A program made the position numbers and the translations under genes. Positions 1 through 8,401 of a DNA stretch of 64,000 nt are shown piece by piece (within the stretch, counting starts at the first letter, position 1; each line of letters begins with the position of its first letter). The DNA lies in contig CACVKW010001130.1 in NCBI GenBank assembly GCA_902749685.1, positions 85,771-149,770 on the forward strand. Reading direction: 5' to 3'. The notes under the pieces are model-generated. The model did no database searches, was not told where the DNA came from, and saw only the letters and a list, made by a program, of their open reading frames with translations. Origin of the DNA: Olavius sp. associated proteobacterium Delta 1 (lineage in GTDB: Bacteria; Desulfobacterota; Desulfobacteria; Desulfobacterales; JAFDCJ01).

Positions 1-631
1 ATACTGAATCCGGCAACACGGCCAGCGGGAACTGCAGACCGCACAGGATGGACAGAACCGCCCGGGTGATGTGCACGGACATTCCCGCCTGCCTGAGTCT
101 GACGGTCAGCGCCGCAAATATAAGCAGAAACCCGATCAGAAACGGCATGATGAGTATGATTGAAAAAAGGATACTGAAATAGTTCGCAGAAACTTTAAAG
201 GCGCCGATCAGAGAATAAAAGGATATGCCGATTACTAGCGGGAAAAAGTTTAAAACAGTGGAGGCAAGGGTGGCGCCCAAAACAAGGGAAATTTTACTGG
301 CCGGCATGGTCCAGTGGGTGTCAAACGTCCCCAGTATACGGTCTCGTTGAAGCGAAAGTCCGCCCATCCATAAATTGATATTGACAAACAGCCAGACGAG
401 GTTGCCTAAAATAAGAAAAGAGGCGTAATCTCCGGTTTGCGCCAGGCGTTCGAAATTGCTCAGACCCTGTCCTGTCGTTCCTGCCAGGCCCTTGCCCATA
501 AAATAAAAAGTAAGCGGAAAGATCACCGGCCAAACGAGCAATGCAACCACCGCGGATTTGTAGCGCAAAACAATTTTTATATCTCTAAGGGCTACGGATA
601 ATACCGGTCTAAACCAGTACCTGGGCTCCAT
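1..631 (-). CDS. ABC-2 type transporter permease, N-terminal part (runs off window)
   Basis: Reading the minus strand from an ATG at 631 gives an open frame to the window edge, about 210 residues, beginning MEPRYWFRPVLSV. After a cytoplasmic start it has a membrane segment around residues 28-45, then further hydrophobic segments (FLILGNLVWLF, ISLVLGATLASTVL, ILFSIILIMPFLIGF), typical of ABC-2 exporter permeases. The start overlaps the end of the ATPase gene by 23 bp, so the two are translationally coupled and should form one exporter (ATPase plus permease). The substrate cannot be told. The C-terminus lies outside the window. The position after the ATPase and the hydrophobic pattern make the family call fairly safe. 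Confidence 0.8.
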   Translation of the reverse strand, partial: MEPRYWFRPVLSVALRDIKIVLRYKSAVVALLVWPVIFPLTFYFMGKGLAGTTGQGLSNFERLAQTGDYASFLILGNLVWLFVNINLWMGGLSLQRDRILGTFDTHWTMPASKISLVLGATLASTVLNFFPLVIGISFYSLIGAFKVSANYFSILFSIILIMPFLIGFLLIFAALTVRLRQAGMSVHITRAVLSILCGLQFPLAVLPDSV

Positions 632-1628
632 TGGCTCTCTCCTTTTCCGATATGGCGCTTCCGGTCATTTCAATGAAGACATCTTCCAAAGACGGCTCAT
701 CGAAGGACAGGTTCGTGGCGTTTACCCCGTACCCGTTCAAAAAGTCGGTAATTTCTTTTATTGAAAAGTCATTGTGACGGCATTTAATTTGAACGAGGAC
801 CTTATCATCTCTTTGTTTGGTATCAATGGATTGAGCGTGGAACCTGTCTGTGAAATGATAGCTAAGGCTATTATCCCAGGCATCAACACTTATTCGAATT
901 ATTTTCCTGGCAACCAGGGATTGCTTGAGCTTGTGGGGTGTGTCGAGGCACGCTATTTTTCCATTATTAATGATAGCAACGCTATCAGACAGCTCGTCGG
1001 CCTCGTACATGTAGTGGGTTGTCAGCAGGATGGTTTTACCCCGGTCGGCAATTTGTTTGATCAGTTTTCTCAGCGCAATCGCAGCTACCGGATCTAGGCC
1101 CAGGGTAGGTTCATCCAACAGAATGACTTCCGGGTCCGGCAGAAGCGCTCTGGACAGCACCACTTTCTGGCGCTCGCCGGTGGACAGCTTCTCCACCAGG
1201 ATATCCCGCTTATCGTCAAGACCGAAAAATTGCAGCAGCCCATCGATTTTTCCTTTTACATACCGGCGCGTAAGCCCATAAAGTGAACCAAAATATAAAA
1301 GATTTTCTTTGACGGTCAGTTTCCAGAACAGCGTTCGCTCTCCGGGAAGAACCGCTGTCATAATTTTGCGAACCTCAAGATCATCTCTGGCAACATCAAA
1401 ACCTTTTACCAGCGCTTTTCCGGAATCCGGAATCAGCAGTGTCGCAAGTATTTTGATGGTCGTGGTTTTCCCGGCGCCATTGGGCCCCAGCAGACTAAAG
1501 ATTTCACCTTGCGCAATCGAAAAGGAGATACCGTCCACTGCCGTAACCACCTCTTTTTTTCTGCGAAACAGAGGACCCTTTTTGGTGATGAAGCCCTTTT
1601 TCAAATTGTCAACCTGTATTATACCCAT
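609..1628 (-). CDS. ABC transporter ATP-binding protein (DrrA/NatA-like)
   Basis: Cytoplasmic ATPase subunit of the exporter whose permease follows directly. Visible motifs are Walker A GPNGAGKTT (about residues 49-57), the signature LSTGERQKV, Walker B VILLDEP and the switch histidine in TTHYMYEAD. A C-terminal extension of about 110 residues ends in a LEDVFIEMTG motif, which is common in DrrA-type exporters of drugs, lipids or sodium. At 339 residues the length is normal. An AAGAGG ribosome site lies about 9 bases before the ATG. It is the penultimate visible gene of a same-strand group going back to the sigma-54 promoter at 4803-4817, although a repeat element interrupts that group at 2023-2147. 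Confidence 0.9.
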   Translation of the reverse strand: MGIIQVDNLKKGFITKKGPLFRRKKEVVTAVDGISFSIAQGEIFSLLGPNGAGKTTTIKILATLLIPDSGKALVKGFDVARDDLEVRKIMTAVLPGERTLFWKLTVKENLLYFGSLYGLTRRYVKGKIDGLLQFFGLDDKRDILVEKLSTGERQKVVLSRALLPDPEVILLDEPTLGLDPVAAIALRKLIKQIADRGKTILLTTHYMYEADELSDSVAIINNGKIACLDTPHKLKQSLVARKIIRISVDAWDNSLSYHFTDRFHAQSIDTKQRDDKVLVQIKCRHNDFSIKEITDFLNGYGVNATNLSFDEPSLEDVFIEMTGSAISEKERANGAQVLV

Positions 1629-1718
1629 CGTATGCGACCTCTTAGGGAAAATGCCGATATGTAATTTACAAAATCGGGGTTGAATTATTAATTCTTACAT
1701 TTACAAAATGAAATCGCA

Positions 1719-1765
1719 TAAATTTCAAATTTCAAATAAATCTCAAAAATCAAATCTCAAATTTT
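1719..1765. repeat. 7-bp-period intergenic phrase
   Basis: Degenerate heptamers of the form CAAATNT start at 1726, 1733, 1744, 1751 and 1758, so all spacings are 7 except one of 11. The phrase lies between the lipoprotein and ATPase genes. It is one of about ten such arrays in non-coding DNA of this window (see findings). No hairpin or coding function is apparent. Confidence 0.6.
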
Positions 1766-1796
1766 AGAATGGATTTCTCGGGCACTACACGATCCA

Positions 1797-2006
1797 TTAA
1801 TCGTAAGACTTCTTCAGCTTCTCCCTTAGTTCTGCATATTCTTCCTTTGAAATAGCACCCTCATCCTGTGCTTTTTTCAGGTCTATCAGTTGCTGACCAA
1901 GGGTGGGTTGATTGTCAACTTTTTTGCCTCCCGAGCCAACGGCTATGCACGATACCAATGAGATTGCCAGAACCAGAACCAATAAAAAGCTTATGACCTT
2001 TTTCAT
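1797..2006 (-). CDS. small lipoprotein with SHOCT-like C-terminus
   Basis: A 69-residue protein. It begins MKKVISFLLVLVLAISLVSC, a signal peptide ending in a lipobox-type cysteine, so it should be lipid-anchored in the envelope. The C-terminal ~26 residues (LIDLKKAQDEGAISKEEY followed by AELREKLKK) match the short SHOCT pattern, an amphipathic oligomerisation helix found at the C-termini of many bacterial proteins. An AGGAG ribosome site precedes the ATG by 6 bases. It lies between the bactofilin-like gene and the ABC exporter on the same strand. The specific role is unknown. Confidence 0.75.
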   Translation of the reverse strand: MKKVISFLLVLVLAISLVSCIAVGSGGKKVDNQPTLGQQLIDLKKAQDEGAISKEEYAELREKLKKSYD

Positions 2007-2022
2007 TTCTATCTCCTTTTTT

Positions 2023-2147
2023 TAGCATAAAATAAATAACATAGCGGTTGTCATAAGCCACGGTAACCTTAAATCGTTATAGAACTTATATTCGCCTGTT
2101 AGCAATTTGGACCCGTCGGAAGATATTTATGACAACCGGTATAATTA
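2023..2147 (-). repeat. ~125-bp dispersed element with terminal inverted repeats, copy 1
   Basis: This stretch is, as its reverse complement, closely similar over nearly its whole length to 31549-31675. The ends are inverted: GGTTGTCATAA (2045-2055) against TTATGACAACC (2128-2138). The element fills the gap between the SHOCT lipoprotein and the bactofilin-like gene and supplies the last bases of the latter. It has no coding capacity. Both copies abut a stop codon. Most likely it is a miniature transposable element (MITE-like). Confidence 0.75.
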
Positions 2148-2993
2148 CAAGGCAGTTTCAACCTGGACCCTTTTTCTTGAGGTAAAAAGAGTCAAAAGAA
2201 CACCACCAAACCCCAGCACGATAACTACGCCTTTAACGAGTGATCCCAGAAACGGCACCCAGCCGATAAGCCATAGCGTTAAAAGCCCCATCACGGTCAG
2301 CCAAATTACATTGAGTGCCGGTCTTTTCATAAGCGTGGCTATCTTATCACCAATGAGCTGCGCGATGGCGATGTAGCCTGCCAAAAAGGCGATGCCAACT
2401 AAAAAAACTTCCAGCGCTATCAGCGGTATACCAATGACCGATATCGCCAGAAATATTGCCAGTGGAACGAGCACAACCAGCCCCAAAACAGCCCAGAGAA
2501 TGACCTTGCCCAAATTTTGCTGCACATTGTTGGAAATCAAATTAAACGGCGTTGGCAGTACGGCGACCATCAAAACAGCCAGTGCCAGGAAACCGAGCAA
2601 TGTAATAAATTTAAAGGTCCAGAACCAACTGGAAGATGTGTCTTCCAAAAAGAACGGTATTATTGCAGAAACACCGGGGATATTCAGTTCGACGACGTCA
2701 CCATGAATTTTAGAGCCCGGCGCTTGTTTGACGGCCCCTCCGACAGAGACCACATCCTTGCCGATTACGGCACCAGGACCTAAGATTACCGAACCGCCGA
2801 CCGCAACAGCCGAGTCCCTGACCTTGCCATTTACGGTGACGCTGCCGCCCACGGCAACGGCATCTTTTACTTCGGTTCCTTCTTCAACGACAACATCGCC
2901 GCCAATTCGAACTTTATCTCTGGCATCTGCGCTGACAAGTGGAAAAAGCACAAGCGCCAAAATGACGGCTATTAATTTAAAATATGCTTTCAT
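2145..2993 (-). CDS. bactofilin-like polymer-forming membrane protein
   Basis: The start chosen at 2993 has an AAGGAGG ribosome site. A longer frame reaches 3059 but without such a site. The product has about 282 residues. A signal peptide (MKAYFKLIAVILALVLFPLV) is followed by a repeated beta-solenoid-like stretch with regularly spaced glycines (VRIGGDVVVEEG, AVGGSVTVNGKVRD, AVGGSVILGPGAVIG, VSVGGAVK), as in bactofilin and polymer-forming cytoskeletal domains. From about residue 125 onward there are several hydrophobic segments. The combination of a secreted solenoid and a membrane C-half suggests an envelope scaffold or stress protein. It shares its strand and probably its transcript with the DUF2807 gene. 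The exact function is unknown. Confidence 0.7.
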   Translation of the reverse strand: MKAYFKLIAVILALVLFPLVSADARDKVRIGGDVVVEEGTEVKDAVAVGGSVTVNGKVRDSAVAVGGSVILGPGAVIGKDVVSVGGAVKQAPGSKIHGDVVELNIPGVSAIIPFFLEDTSSSWFWTFKFITLLGFLALAVLMVAVLPTPFNLISNNVQQNLGKVILWAVLGLVVLVPLAIFLAISVIGIPLIALEVFLVGIAFLAGYIAIAQLIGDKIATLMKRPALNVIWLTVMGLLTLWLIGWVPFLGSLVKGVVIVLGFGGVLLTLFTSRKRVQVETAL

Positions 2994-3021
2994 GTTACTT
3001 CCTCCTTTTCTTAAACCCCGA

Positions 3022-3890
3022 CTAAGTGTTTTTTTTGAAGGTAATATTTGCATAGCCAAAATAAGCGACCATCTGTGTGATCTCTCCAGTGCTGTTTTCA
3101 GCGAATTTTATTCGAAGATCACCATAGCCTTTGAGTGAATACAAAAATTGATTTTTTTCTACCGGAATTAACTCACCTTCAGCGCATTTCGGCAGGTCAA
3201 TAAACAGTTTACCCCCCTTTCTGCGGACAGATGCCTCAATTTTCCATTTGGGGAACTCGTATTGACCGGTAAACTTTTCGAGCGCTGCAGGTTCTATCTT
3301 AGTTAATTCTGGTGAGGTCGGTGGAAGCATTGCAGGCAAAATATAGTTGACCAACAGCATCTGGGGACGGAATTCGCCAAAAGGATTTCCGACCCATTTG
3401 CTGGTAATAACCGTAACGCAATCCAAGGCCGGGCATACAAAAATGTATTGCCCTCCATGCCCGGCAGCATAAAACGTCTCAACTATTTGATTGCCAATAA
3501 TCATACCGCGATCGATTGCCATGCCGATCAAAATTGAAGTGACACTTTAACTGGCCGAAAAAATACGATGATTGGTTTCCCGGTCAAACCCGTCAAAATA
3601 TTCCTCGAGAACCAGCTTTCCATTTTTATGACCACAATGCCGTGGATATTGTCTATGTCTCCATCCAGGATATTGCCCATCATCTCATTGATTTTTGCTG
3701 AATCGACTCCTTCTGCATCCAGAGTAGATGTTTGCCAACCATCATCTAATTGCTGCGGGACCTGGTACTCATAGTCATATTGAGGCAAGCCATAACGGTT
3801 GTAGCGTGCTGCGCAGGAAGCGGCAAAAAATATAATGAAGATATAGCAGGTTATGAATCCAATTCTTTTTGCGTAATTCTCTCTTTTCAT
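3022..3890 (-). pseudogene. broken serine hydrolase (class C beta-lactamase-like lipoprotein)
   Basis: The N-terminal frame (3528-3890) has a lipoprotein signal (IFFAASC) and the family's pre-catalytic region (LDAEGVDSAKINEMMGNIL). The C-terminal frame (3022-3531) keeps the FYAAGHGGQYIFVCP region and a C-terminal beta domain. Three lesions are visible. One A appears lost from an A-run (3623-3627), shifting the frame. After that shift the active-site motif reads S-A-S-stop, because the catalytic lysine codon is TAA (3547-3549). About 200 residues expected between the SxxK region and the GHGG motif are missing. The gene is surely inactive as a hydrolase. It is related in kind to the intact serine hydrolase at 18282-20102. 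Confidence 0.8.
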
Positions 3891-3936
3891 TTTTAACCTC
3901 CAACGCTTGCAAAGACTCTATTTGAGCAAAAAAAGC

Positions 3937-4677
3937 TCAATTTCGATCTTTTACTTTCCCTGACCCTGTTATGGATTTGCTAATCTGTGGTTGGCCTTTA
4001 TACAGCACATCACCGCTGCCTGTAATTTTTGCCTGTAATCGATCTGACACGTTGACTTTGCAATTGCCTGACCCCGTTATAACCACCGACGAATCTTTTG
4101 TTTGCAAATCAAATGCATCAATATCTCCTGATCCGGTAATTGTGGCATCATAGGTATTCGTTGATCCGGAAAGATAGATCGACCCCGAGCCGGAAATGTT
4201 GGATTCCAGGTGTTCGGCGCTCACTTTTACAGAAATATCTCCGGAACCGGCAATATCCGCATAAAATCTGTCTGAGATAAATTCCTCATTTCCGGTAATA
4301 TCACCTGAGCCTGAAATGGCGACACCTTCCAGGTTTGCAACAGCGATATGGAACGTCAGCACAGTGGGTCTTATATTTTTCCTTGCATGAGATATTACCA
4401 ACTTACCATTATCAACTTCGGTCCGGATATGGAGCATAATGTTGTCATCGGTCTTAACCTGGATGTTTTGTTTTGCCGCCCTCATGAGAATAACTTTGCC
4501 CGAGCCTTTCAGTTGGATTTGATCAAAGATCGGTACCTCTCTTTCCTCGGAAATTACCGTCCCGGAACCATATATTCTTTCAGCGCTAAAGCCATCTCCA
4601 TTAATTACAATGCAACCATAGACGAAAACGCCCGATAAGATCCAAACCGCTGCAAGGATACAAAGTTTGATTTTCAC
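3937..4677 (-). CDS. DUF2807 (head GIN domain) lipoprotein
   Basis: Translation most likely starts at the GTG at 4677, preceded by GGAGGAG. The frame continues upstream to 4707 but without such a site. The product has about 246 residues. A hydrophobic leader ends in VYGC, a plausible lipobox. The rest is a regular beta-rich repeat in which the tripeptide GSG recurs about nine times (ISGSGDITG, IAGSGDISV, ISGSGSIYL, ITGSGDIDA, ITGSGNCKV), the signature of DUF2807 / putative autotransporter-adhesin head GIN domains. These form a parallel beta structure outside the inner membrane. It is the first gene after the sigma-54 promoter at 4803-4817, with a leader of about 110 bases, and should be controlled by it. 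Confidence 0.85.
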   Translation of the reverse strand: MKIKLCILAAVWILSGVFVYGCIVINGDGFSAERIYGSGTVISEEREVPIFDQIQLKGSGKVILMRAAKQNIQVKTDDNIMLHIRTEVDNGKLVISHARKNIRPTVLTFHIAVANLEGVAISGSGDITGNEEFISDRFYADIAGSGDISVKVSAEHLESNISGSGSIYLSGSTNTYDATITGSGDIDAFDLQTKDSSVVITGSGNCKVNVSDRLQAKITGSGDVLYKGQPQISKSITGSGKVKDRN

Positions 4678-4762
4678 GATGCTCCTCCAAATAATGTCGA
4701 ATGTCACTGGGTTAACCGTTAATTTTTAAATGGGACAGAGGAAGTTGATTCGTATTTACGAT

Positions 4763-4790
4763 TAACAAATAACAAATAACGAATAACTTC
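4763..4790. repeat. 7-bp-period intergenic phrase
   Basis: Four units TAACAAA, TAACAAA, TAACGAA, TAACTTC follow each other exactly every 7 bases. The array lies in the leader between the sigma-54 promoter and the DUF2807 gene. Confidence 0.6.
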
Positions 4791-4802
4791 TCAGTTTATA
4801 GA

Positions 4803-4817
4803 GCAAGCGGTGTGCCA
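4803..4817 (-). promoter_or_regulatory. sigma-54 (-24/-12) promoter 1
   Basis: On the minus strand this reads TGGCACACCGCTTGC, a perfect match to TGGCAC-N5-TTGC with the GG and GC dinucleotides correctly spaced. Transcription should start near 4790 and read into the DUF2807 gene at 4677. A paired operator-like module lies about 210 bp upstream (5029-5066). Two more perfect sites with the same layout lie at 12818 and 26952, and a sigma-54 activator gene lies at 27457. Confidence 0.85.
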
Positions 4818-5028
4818 ATCATTCTCAATTTTGAAGATGTTTGTAATGTAGGTTTTATTAGTTTGATAATTTTTCGAGATGAATTCGAGGCGGGTGAAAA
4901 ATTATTTGATTACAGTTGGTTATAGATCATGTATACTATCGATCAATTGATGATGCATGGTATTTTTTTATTTTAGGCATTTTAGATCCTTTTAGTCTGC
5001 CTCCGGCGGATTTGGCATTCCCCTTTGG

Positions 5029-5066
5029 TGTCCGTTACCGTTACAGGTGGTGTACGATAGCGGACA
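5029..5066 (-). promoter_or_regulatory. paired enhancer-like operator sites for promoter 1
   Basis: Two related sites start at 5029 (TGTCCG-N8-ACA) and 5051 (TGTACGATAGCGGACA, an imperfect palindrome). Their starts are exactly 22 bp apart, about two helical turns. The same pair with the same 22-bp step occurs at 13038/13060 and 27096/27118, each upstream of a perfect sigma-54 promoter. The position fits an upstream activating sequence for a NtrC-type activator. The rest of the intergenic region 4818-5196 shows only a small CGG-rich palindrome near 5000 and no gene. Confidence 0.75.
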
Positions 5067-5196
5067 TTTAAGCAAATGGGGGCTTTGAATGAACGCCGGC
5101 GAACAGGTGAATAGGGTCGGAGACACAGAGTTACAGGTTGACATAAAATCTTATTTTTGCAATTCTTGGGCATTTCCAAAAAAAAAGCATAAAAAA

Positions 5197-5306
5197 ATGC
5201 GCAGCATAAAATAATTAATCCGCGGCGCTTCGAAAAAACCATTCTTCAGTATACTCAGAAAAGCTTACAAACTCTTAATAAGTTATTTTTCTGGGCGGAG
5301 TAATTA
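5197..5306 (+). repeat. ~110-bp dispersed repeat, copy A
   Basis: Aligns along its length with 20165-20273 and 27336-27446. Shared blocks are ATGCGCAGCATAAA at the left, TTCTTCAG in the middle and a GGGCGGA-TAA block at the right. The ends are imperfect inverted repeats (TAATTAATCCGC against GGGCGGAGTAATTA). Copy A ends 34 bp before the ATG of the kinase-like gene at 5341; copy C ends 10 bp before the regulator gene. It may be a mobile palindromic element or a shared leader or promoter. Confidence 0.7.
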
Positions 5307-5340
5307 TCAAACATTTATCCGATCAATAGGAAAATTAGCC

Positions 5341-7503
5341 ATGATCGGTAAGCTTGTCTCTCACTATAAAATCCTGGAAAAGCTTGGTGAAGGCGGCACC
5401 GGGGTGGTATACAAAGCTCTGGATGGAAAGCTCAACCGCATCGTTGCGCTCAAGTTTTTCCATGATCAGCCTTTCACCAATGAGGACCAGAAAGCGTTTC
5501 TTACCAGGGAGGCCCAGGCTGCCGCCGCACTCAATCATCCCAATATCAGAACTATCTACGAGATCGATGAAACAGACGAATATTTTTTTTTGTCAATGGC
5601 TTTCATCGAAGGCGCCAGCTTGAAAAAGAACCTCATTGACGGCCCTCTCAATATTGAAACTGCGATATCTATTGCTTACCAGGTGGCAGACGGCCTCGAG
5701 GTTGCCCATAAAAATAGCATTATTCACCGCAACCTGAATAGCGCGAATATCTTGATTACAGACCGTGGATTGGCGAAAATTTTGAATTTTGGCCTGCCGC
5801 CACCGACGGTACGGACCGAAATGACTTCGTCTAGTAAGTTTGTCAATACCACAGCATACCTGTCCCCCGAGCTCCTGCGTTCTGAAGAGGTCGATCAGCG
5901 CACCGATGTCTGGTCCTGGGGTGTTGTGCTTTACGAAATGCTCACCGGGAAATTGCCATTCAAAGGCGAGAGCCAGGAAAATGTAATCCACGCCATATTG
6001 AACGATGAGCCGCCACTCCCGTCGAAAATGAATATCGAGATTCCTGTCAAACTGGAGAGACTCATTACCAGAGCAATGGCAAAATCGTTGCAGGACAGAC
6101 ATCAGAATATCAGTGAAATAATGGTCGAACTCCAGACATTTGAAATCAGCCCGCAAATCACCGGCCAGTTGGAGGATCATTCGGATCAAACTCAACCTTC
6201 GATCGCGGTGCTCGCATTCGAGGATATGAGCCCGGCTAAAGATCAGGAGTATTTTTGTGACGGCATTGCCGAGGAAATTATTAATGATCTGGCTCAAGTG
6301 GGTGGATTGCATGTTGCATCCAGAACTTCATCATTCGCATACAAAGGTATGCGAGAGGATATTCGAAACATCGGCAAAAAACTGGGCGTACGATCAGTAC
6401 TGGAAGGCAGTGTGCGCAGGACGGACGGTCGCCTGCGCATAACAACCCAGTTGATCAGCGTCGCTGATGGATATCACCTGTGGACCGGACAATATGATCG
6501 GGAAATTGAGAATGTTTTCGCAATACAGGAAGAAATTGCAAACAGTATTGCTCTGGCCCTAAAGGTCGAACTTACCGATGAAGAGAAGCATGCCATCGAA
6601 AAAACTTCGACGCGCAGCATCGAAGCATATGATTTTTATCTGAGAGGCCGTCGATTTTTTTATCGACATAAGCGAAAATATACGCATCATGCCATCGAAA
6701 TGTTTGCCCGCGCCATTGAAAAGGATTCATCTTATGCGCGGGCTTATGCCGGAAAAGCAGACTGCCATTCCTATTTATTCTGGTACTTTGGCGGCTCCAC
6801 CGCAGATTTGGAACAGGCCGAAAAAGACAGTCAAACAGCCCTCAAACTTGATCCAAACCTGTCGGAAGCTCATGCCGCACGCGGATTAGCATTGTCTTTA
6901 AGCAAGCGGTTCGAGGAGGCGGAGAAGGAGTTTGAAACAGCTATTGAGCTGAATCTCAATTTGTTTGAGGCCTATTACTTCTATGCCCGTGCTTGTTTTG
7001 TGCAAGGCAGGTATGAGGAGGCCAAAGATCTGTACCTCAAGGCCAGCCGGGTCAACCCGGCAGATTATCAGTCACCGGCCCTTCTGGCGTTTCTTTACAA
7101 GACCATGGGGCAGGAAGAAAAGATGGAACCCGTTCTGCATGAGGCCCTGGATAAAGTTGAGCAGCACCTGGCGCTCAATCCCGATGATTCCAGAGCTATC
7201 TATTTAGGCGCCGATGTTCTAATCCGGTTGGGTGAAAAACCGAAGGCCATGGAATACGTCAAGCGACTGGCAGCCACGGAACGAGATGAGCCCTATCTCT
7301 TGTACGGCATTGCGTGTCTTTATTCATTAATCGGGAAGCCGGAAGAAGCGGTTTACTATCTGACCAAATCCGTGGAAGTCGGTTTTGCTCACAGGCAATA
7401 TCTCGAAAAGGACAGCGATTTCGACGCGATCCGCGATCATCCCAGTTACAAGGCTTTAATCATTGATCTTAAGGCGCGGGAAAAGGATTCCGGCTCCATC
7501 TAG
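5341..7503 (+). CDS. kinase-like (predicted pseudokinase) / TolB-like / TPR protein
   Basis: A 720-residue cytoplasmic protein. Residues 1-270 form a PknB-type fold: glycine loop GEGGTG (16-21), ATP-binding lysine in VALK (K38), and the late kinase block YLSPELL...DVWSWGVVLYEMLTG. The catalytic motif reads HRNLNSAN (N131 replaces the HRD aspartate and N133 the lysine) and DFG reads NFG (N149). Phosphotransfer is therefore unlikely. Residues ~280-410 resemble the TolB-like domain found in adenylate-cyclase/TPR regulators (SIAVLAFEDMSP, CDGIAEEI). The remainder is TPR repeats. No membrane segment is seen. The gene is divergent from the sigma-54 unit at 4803 and follows repeat copy A, so it may sense or scaffold something in the same regulon; that is inference. 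Confidence 0.85.
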   Translation: MIGKLVSHYKILEKLGEGGTGVVYKALDGKLNRIVALKFFHDQPFTNEDQKAFLTREAQAAAALNHPNIRTIYEIDETDEYFFLSMAFIEGASLKKNLIDGPLNIETAISIAYQVADGLEVAHKNSIIHRNLNSANILITDRGLAKILNFGLPPPTVRTEMTSSSKFVNTTAYLSPELLRSEEVDQRTDVWSWGVVLYEMLTGKLPFKGESQENVIHAILNDEPPLPSKMNIEIPVKLERLITRAMAKSLQDRHQNISEIMVELQTFEISPQITGQLEDHSDQTQPSIAVLAFEDMSPAKDQEYFCDGIAEEIINDLAQVGGLHVASRTSSFAYKGMREDIRNIGKKLGVRSVLEGSVRRTDGRLRITTQLISVADGYHLWTGQYDREIENVFAIQEEIANSIALALKVELTDEEKHAIEKTSTRSIEAYDFYLRGRRFFYRHKRKYTHHAIEMFARAIEKDSSYARAYAGKADCHSYLFWYFGGSTADLEQAEKDSQTALKLDPNLSEAHAARGLALSLSKRFEEAEKEFETAIELNLNLFEAYYFYARACFVQGRYEEAKDLYLKASRVNPADYQSPALLAFLYKTMGQEEKMEPVLHEALDKVEQHLALNPDDSRAIYLGADVLIRLGEKPKAMEYVKRLAATERDEPYLLYGIACLYSLIGKPEEAVYYLTKSVEVGFAHRQYLEKDSDFDAIRDHPSYKALIIDLKAREKDSGSI

Positions 7504-7665
7504 AAGCTTTTAAGTCAACTAATTTGCACAGCCAGAACTTAATCTGAATAATTGAAAGTCATAACCTGCTGTAATATCATCTACATATCTATGTTTTTTA
7601 GAATGGAGGATATCCTAAAAATATATGGACATTTCACCATTCCACCACATAAGCAGCAATCAGCC

Positions 7666-7694
7666 TTGACAAATTTGAATTATTGATTTAAAAT
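7666..7694 (+). promoter_or_regulatory. sigma-70-like promoter of the MBL-fold cassette
   Basis: TTGACA at 7666-7671 and TAAAAT at 7689-7694 are separated by 17 bp in an AT-rich stretch. Transcription would begin near 7701, about 30 bases before the ATG at 7733. A strong constitutive-looking promoter for the three-gene cassette contrasts with the sigma-54 control of the surrounding genes. Confidence 0.6.
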
Positions 7695-7732
7695 TAAAAA
7701 ATTACGCTAACCCACAAATATTCTTCCAAAAA

Positions 7733-8401
7733 ATGCAAAATTATTCATTGCAATCGGAGTCCGCAAGCATCGTTCTTGTGGGGTCATTTAATCCTGCTAT
7801 TTTTCACCCTGAATGGCTGTTAAGGCACAGCTTAATCAGCGAAGATGATAATAAAGGTGCTAAGGTCGAGATTGTACACAGTCAGTTATCGAAATTTAGT
7901 TTGGAGTGGCTGTTTATTGATGTAATTCATGAAAAATTAATAGCCCGAACTAACGATTCCTCGTACTTTAGCCCGATGCGTGATTTAATGTCTTCTGCGC
8001 TAAAGATTCTCGAACATACGCCGATACATCAAATGGGAATGAACCTTGATTTGTCGTACAAGATAGATGAAGAAGAAATCTGGCACAGAATAGGAGATAA
8101 CTTAGTTCCTAAAAAATATTGGGATGTGTTGCCTGAGCGTGTGGGAATGAGGGTCGTAACCGTGGAGAGCGCCAGACCTGACGATCTCAAGGGTTATATT
8201 CAGGTGAAGGTTGCACCGATAAAGCATGACTTCACAGGTGTCCATTTTAATGTGAACAACCATATTGAACTATCGTATGAAGAAGACGGCAATGAGGTCA
8301 AATTAAATTCTGCTGACGTTTTAACTGGTAGTTGGGAAAGGTTGTTGAAGTATTCAAAAGAAATCTGCGAAGAAACATTGAAGAAAGCGATGGAGATATG
8401 A
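7733..8401 (+). CDS. unrecognised protein, first gene of MBL-fold cassette
   Basis: A 222-residue soluble protein with no signal peptide or membrane segment. It begins with a strand-like segment (ASIVLVGSFNPAIFHPEWLL). Aromatic and charged residues recur later (EEEIWHRIGDNLVPKKYWD), and a helical end (LLKYSKEICEETLKKAM) closes it. The GFNPAIF-type start and the W-R-G-LVP-W block remind me of uncharacterised TIGR04255-like proteins, but I cannot confirm this. Its stop overlaps the next start in an ATGA, so it is co-translated with gene 2. It may be a sensor or regulatory partner of the downstream metallo-hydrolase. No function is assigned. Confidence 0.75.
   Translation: MQNYSLQSESASIVLVGSFNPAIFHPEWLLRHSLISEDDNKGAKVEIVHSQLSKFSLEWLFIDVIHEKLIARTNDSSYFSPMRDLMSSALKILEHTPIHQMGMNLDLSYKIDEEEIWHRIGDNLVPKKYWDVLPERVGMRVVTVESARPDDLKGYIQVKVAPIKHDFTGVHFNVNNHIELSYEEDGNEVKLNSADVLTGSWERLLKYSKEICEETLKKAMEI

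Noticed and set aside
3891..3936. Separate promoter between the DUF2807 gene and the broken hydrolase
   Set aside because: Only 46 bp, with no recognisable -35/-10 or -24/-12 elements.
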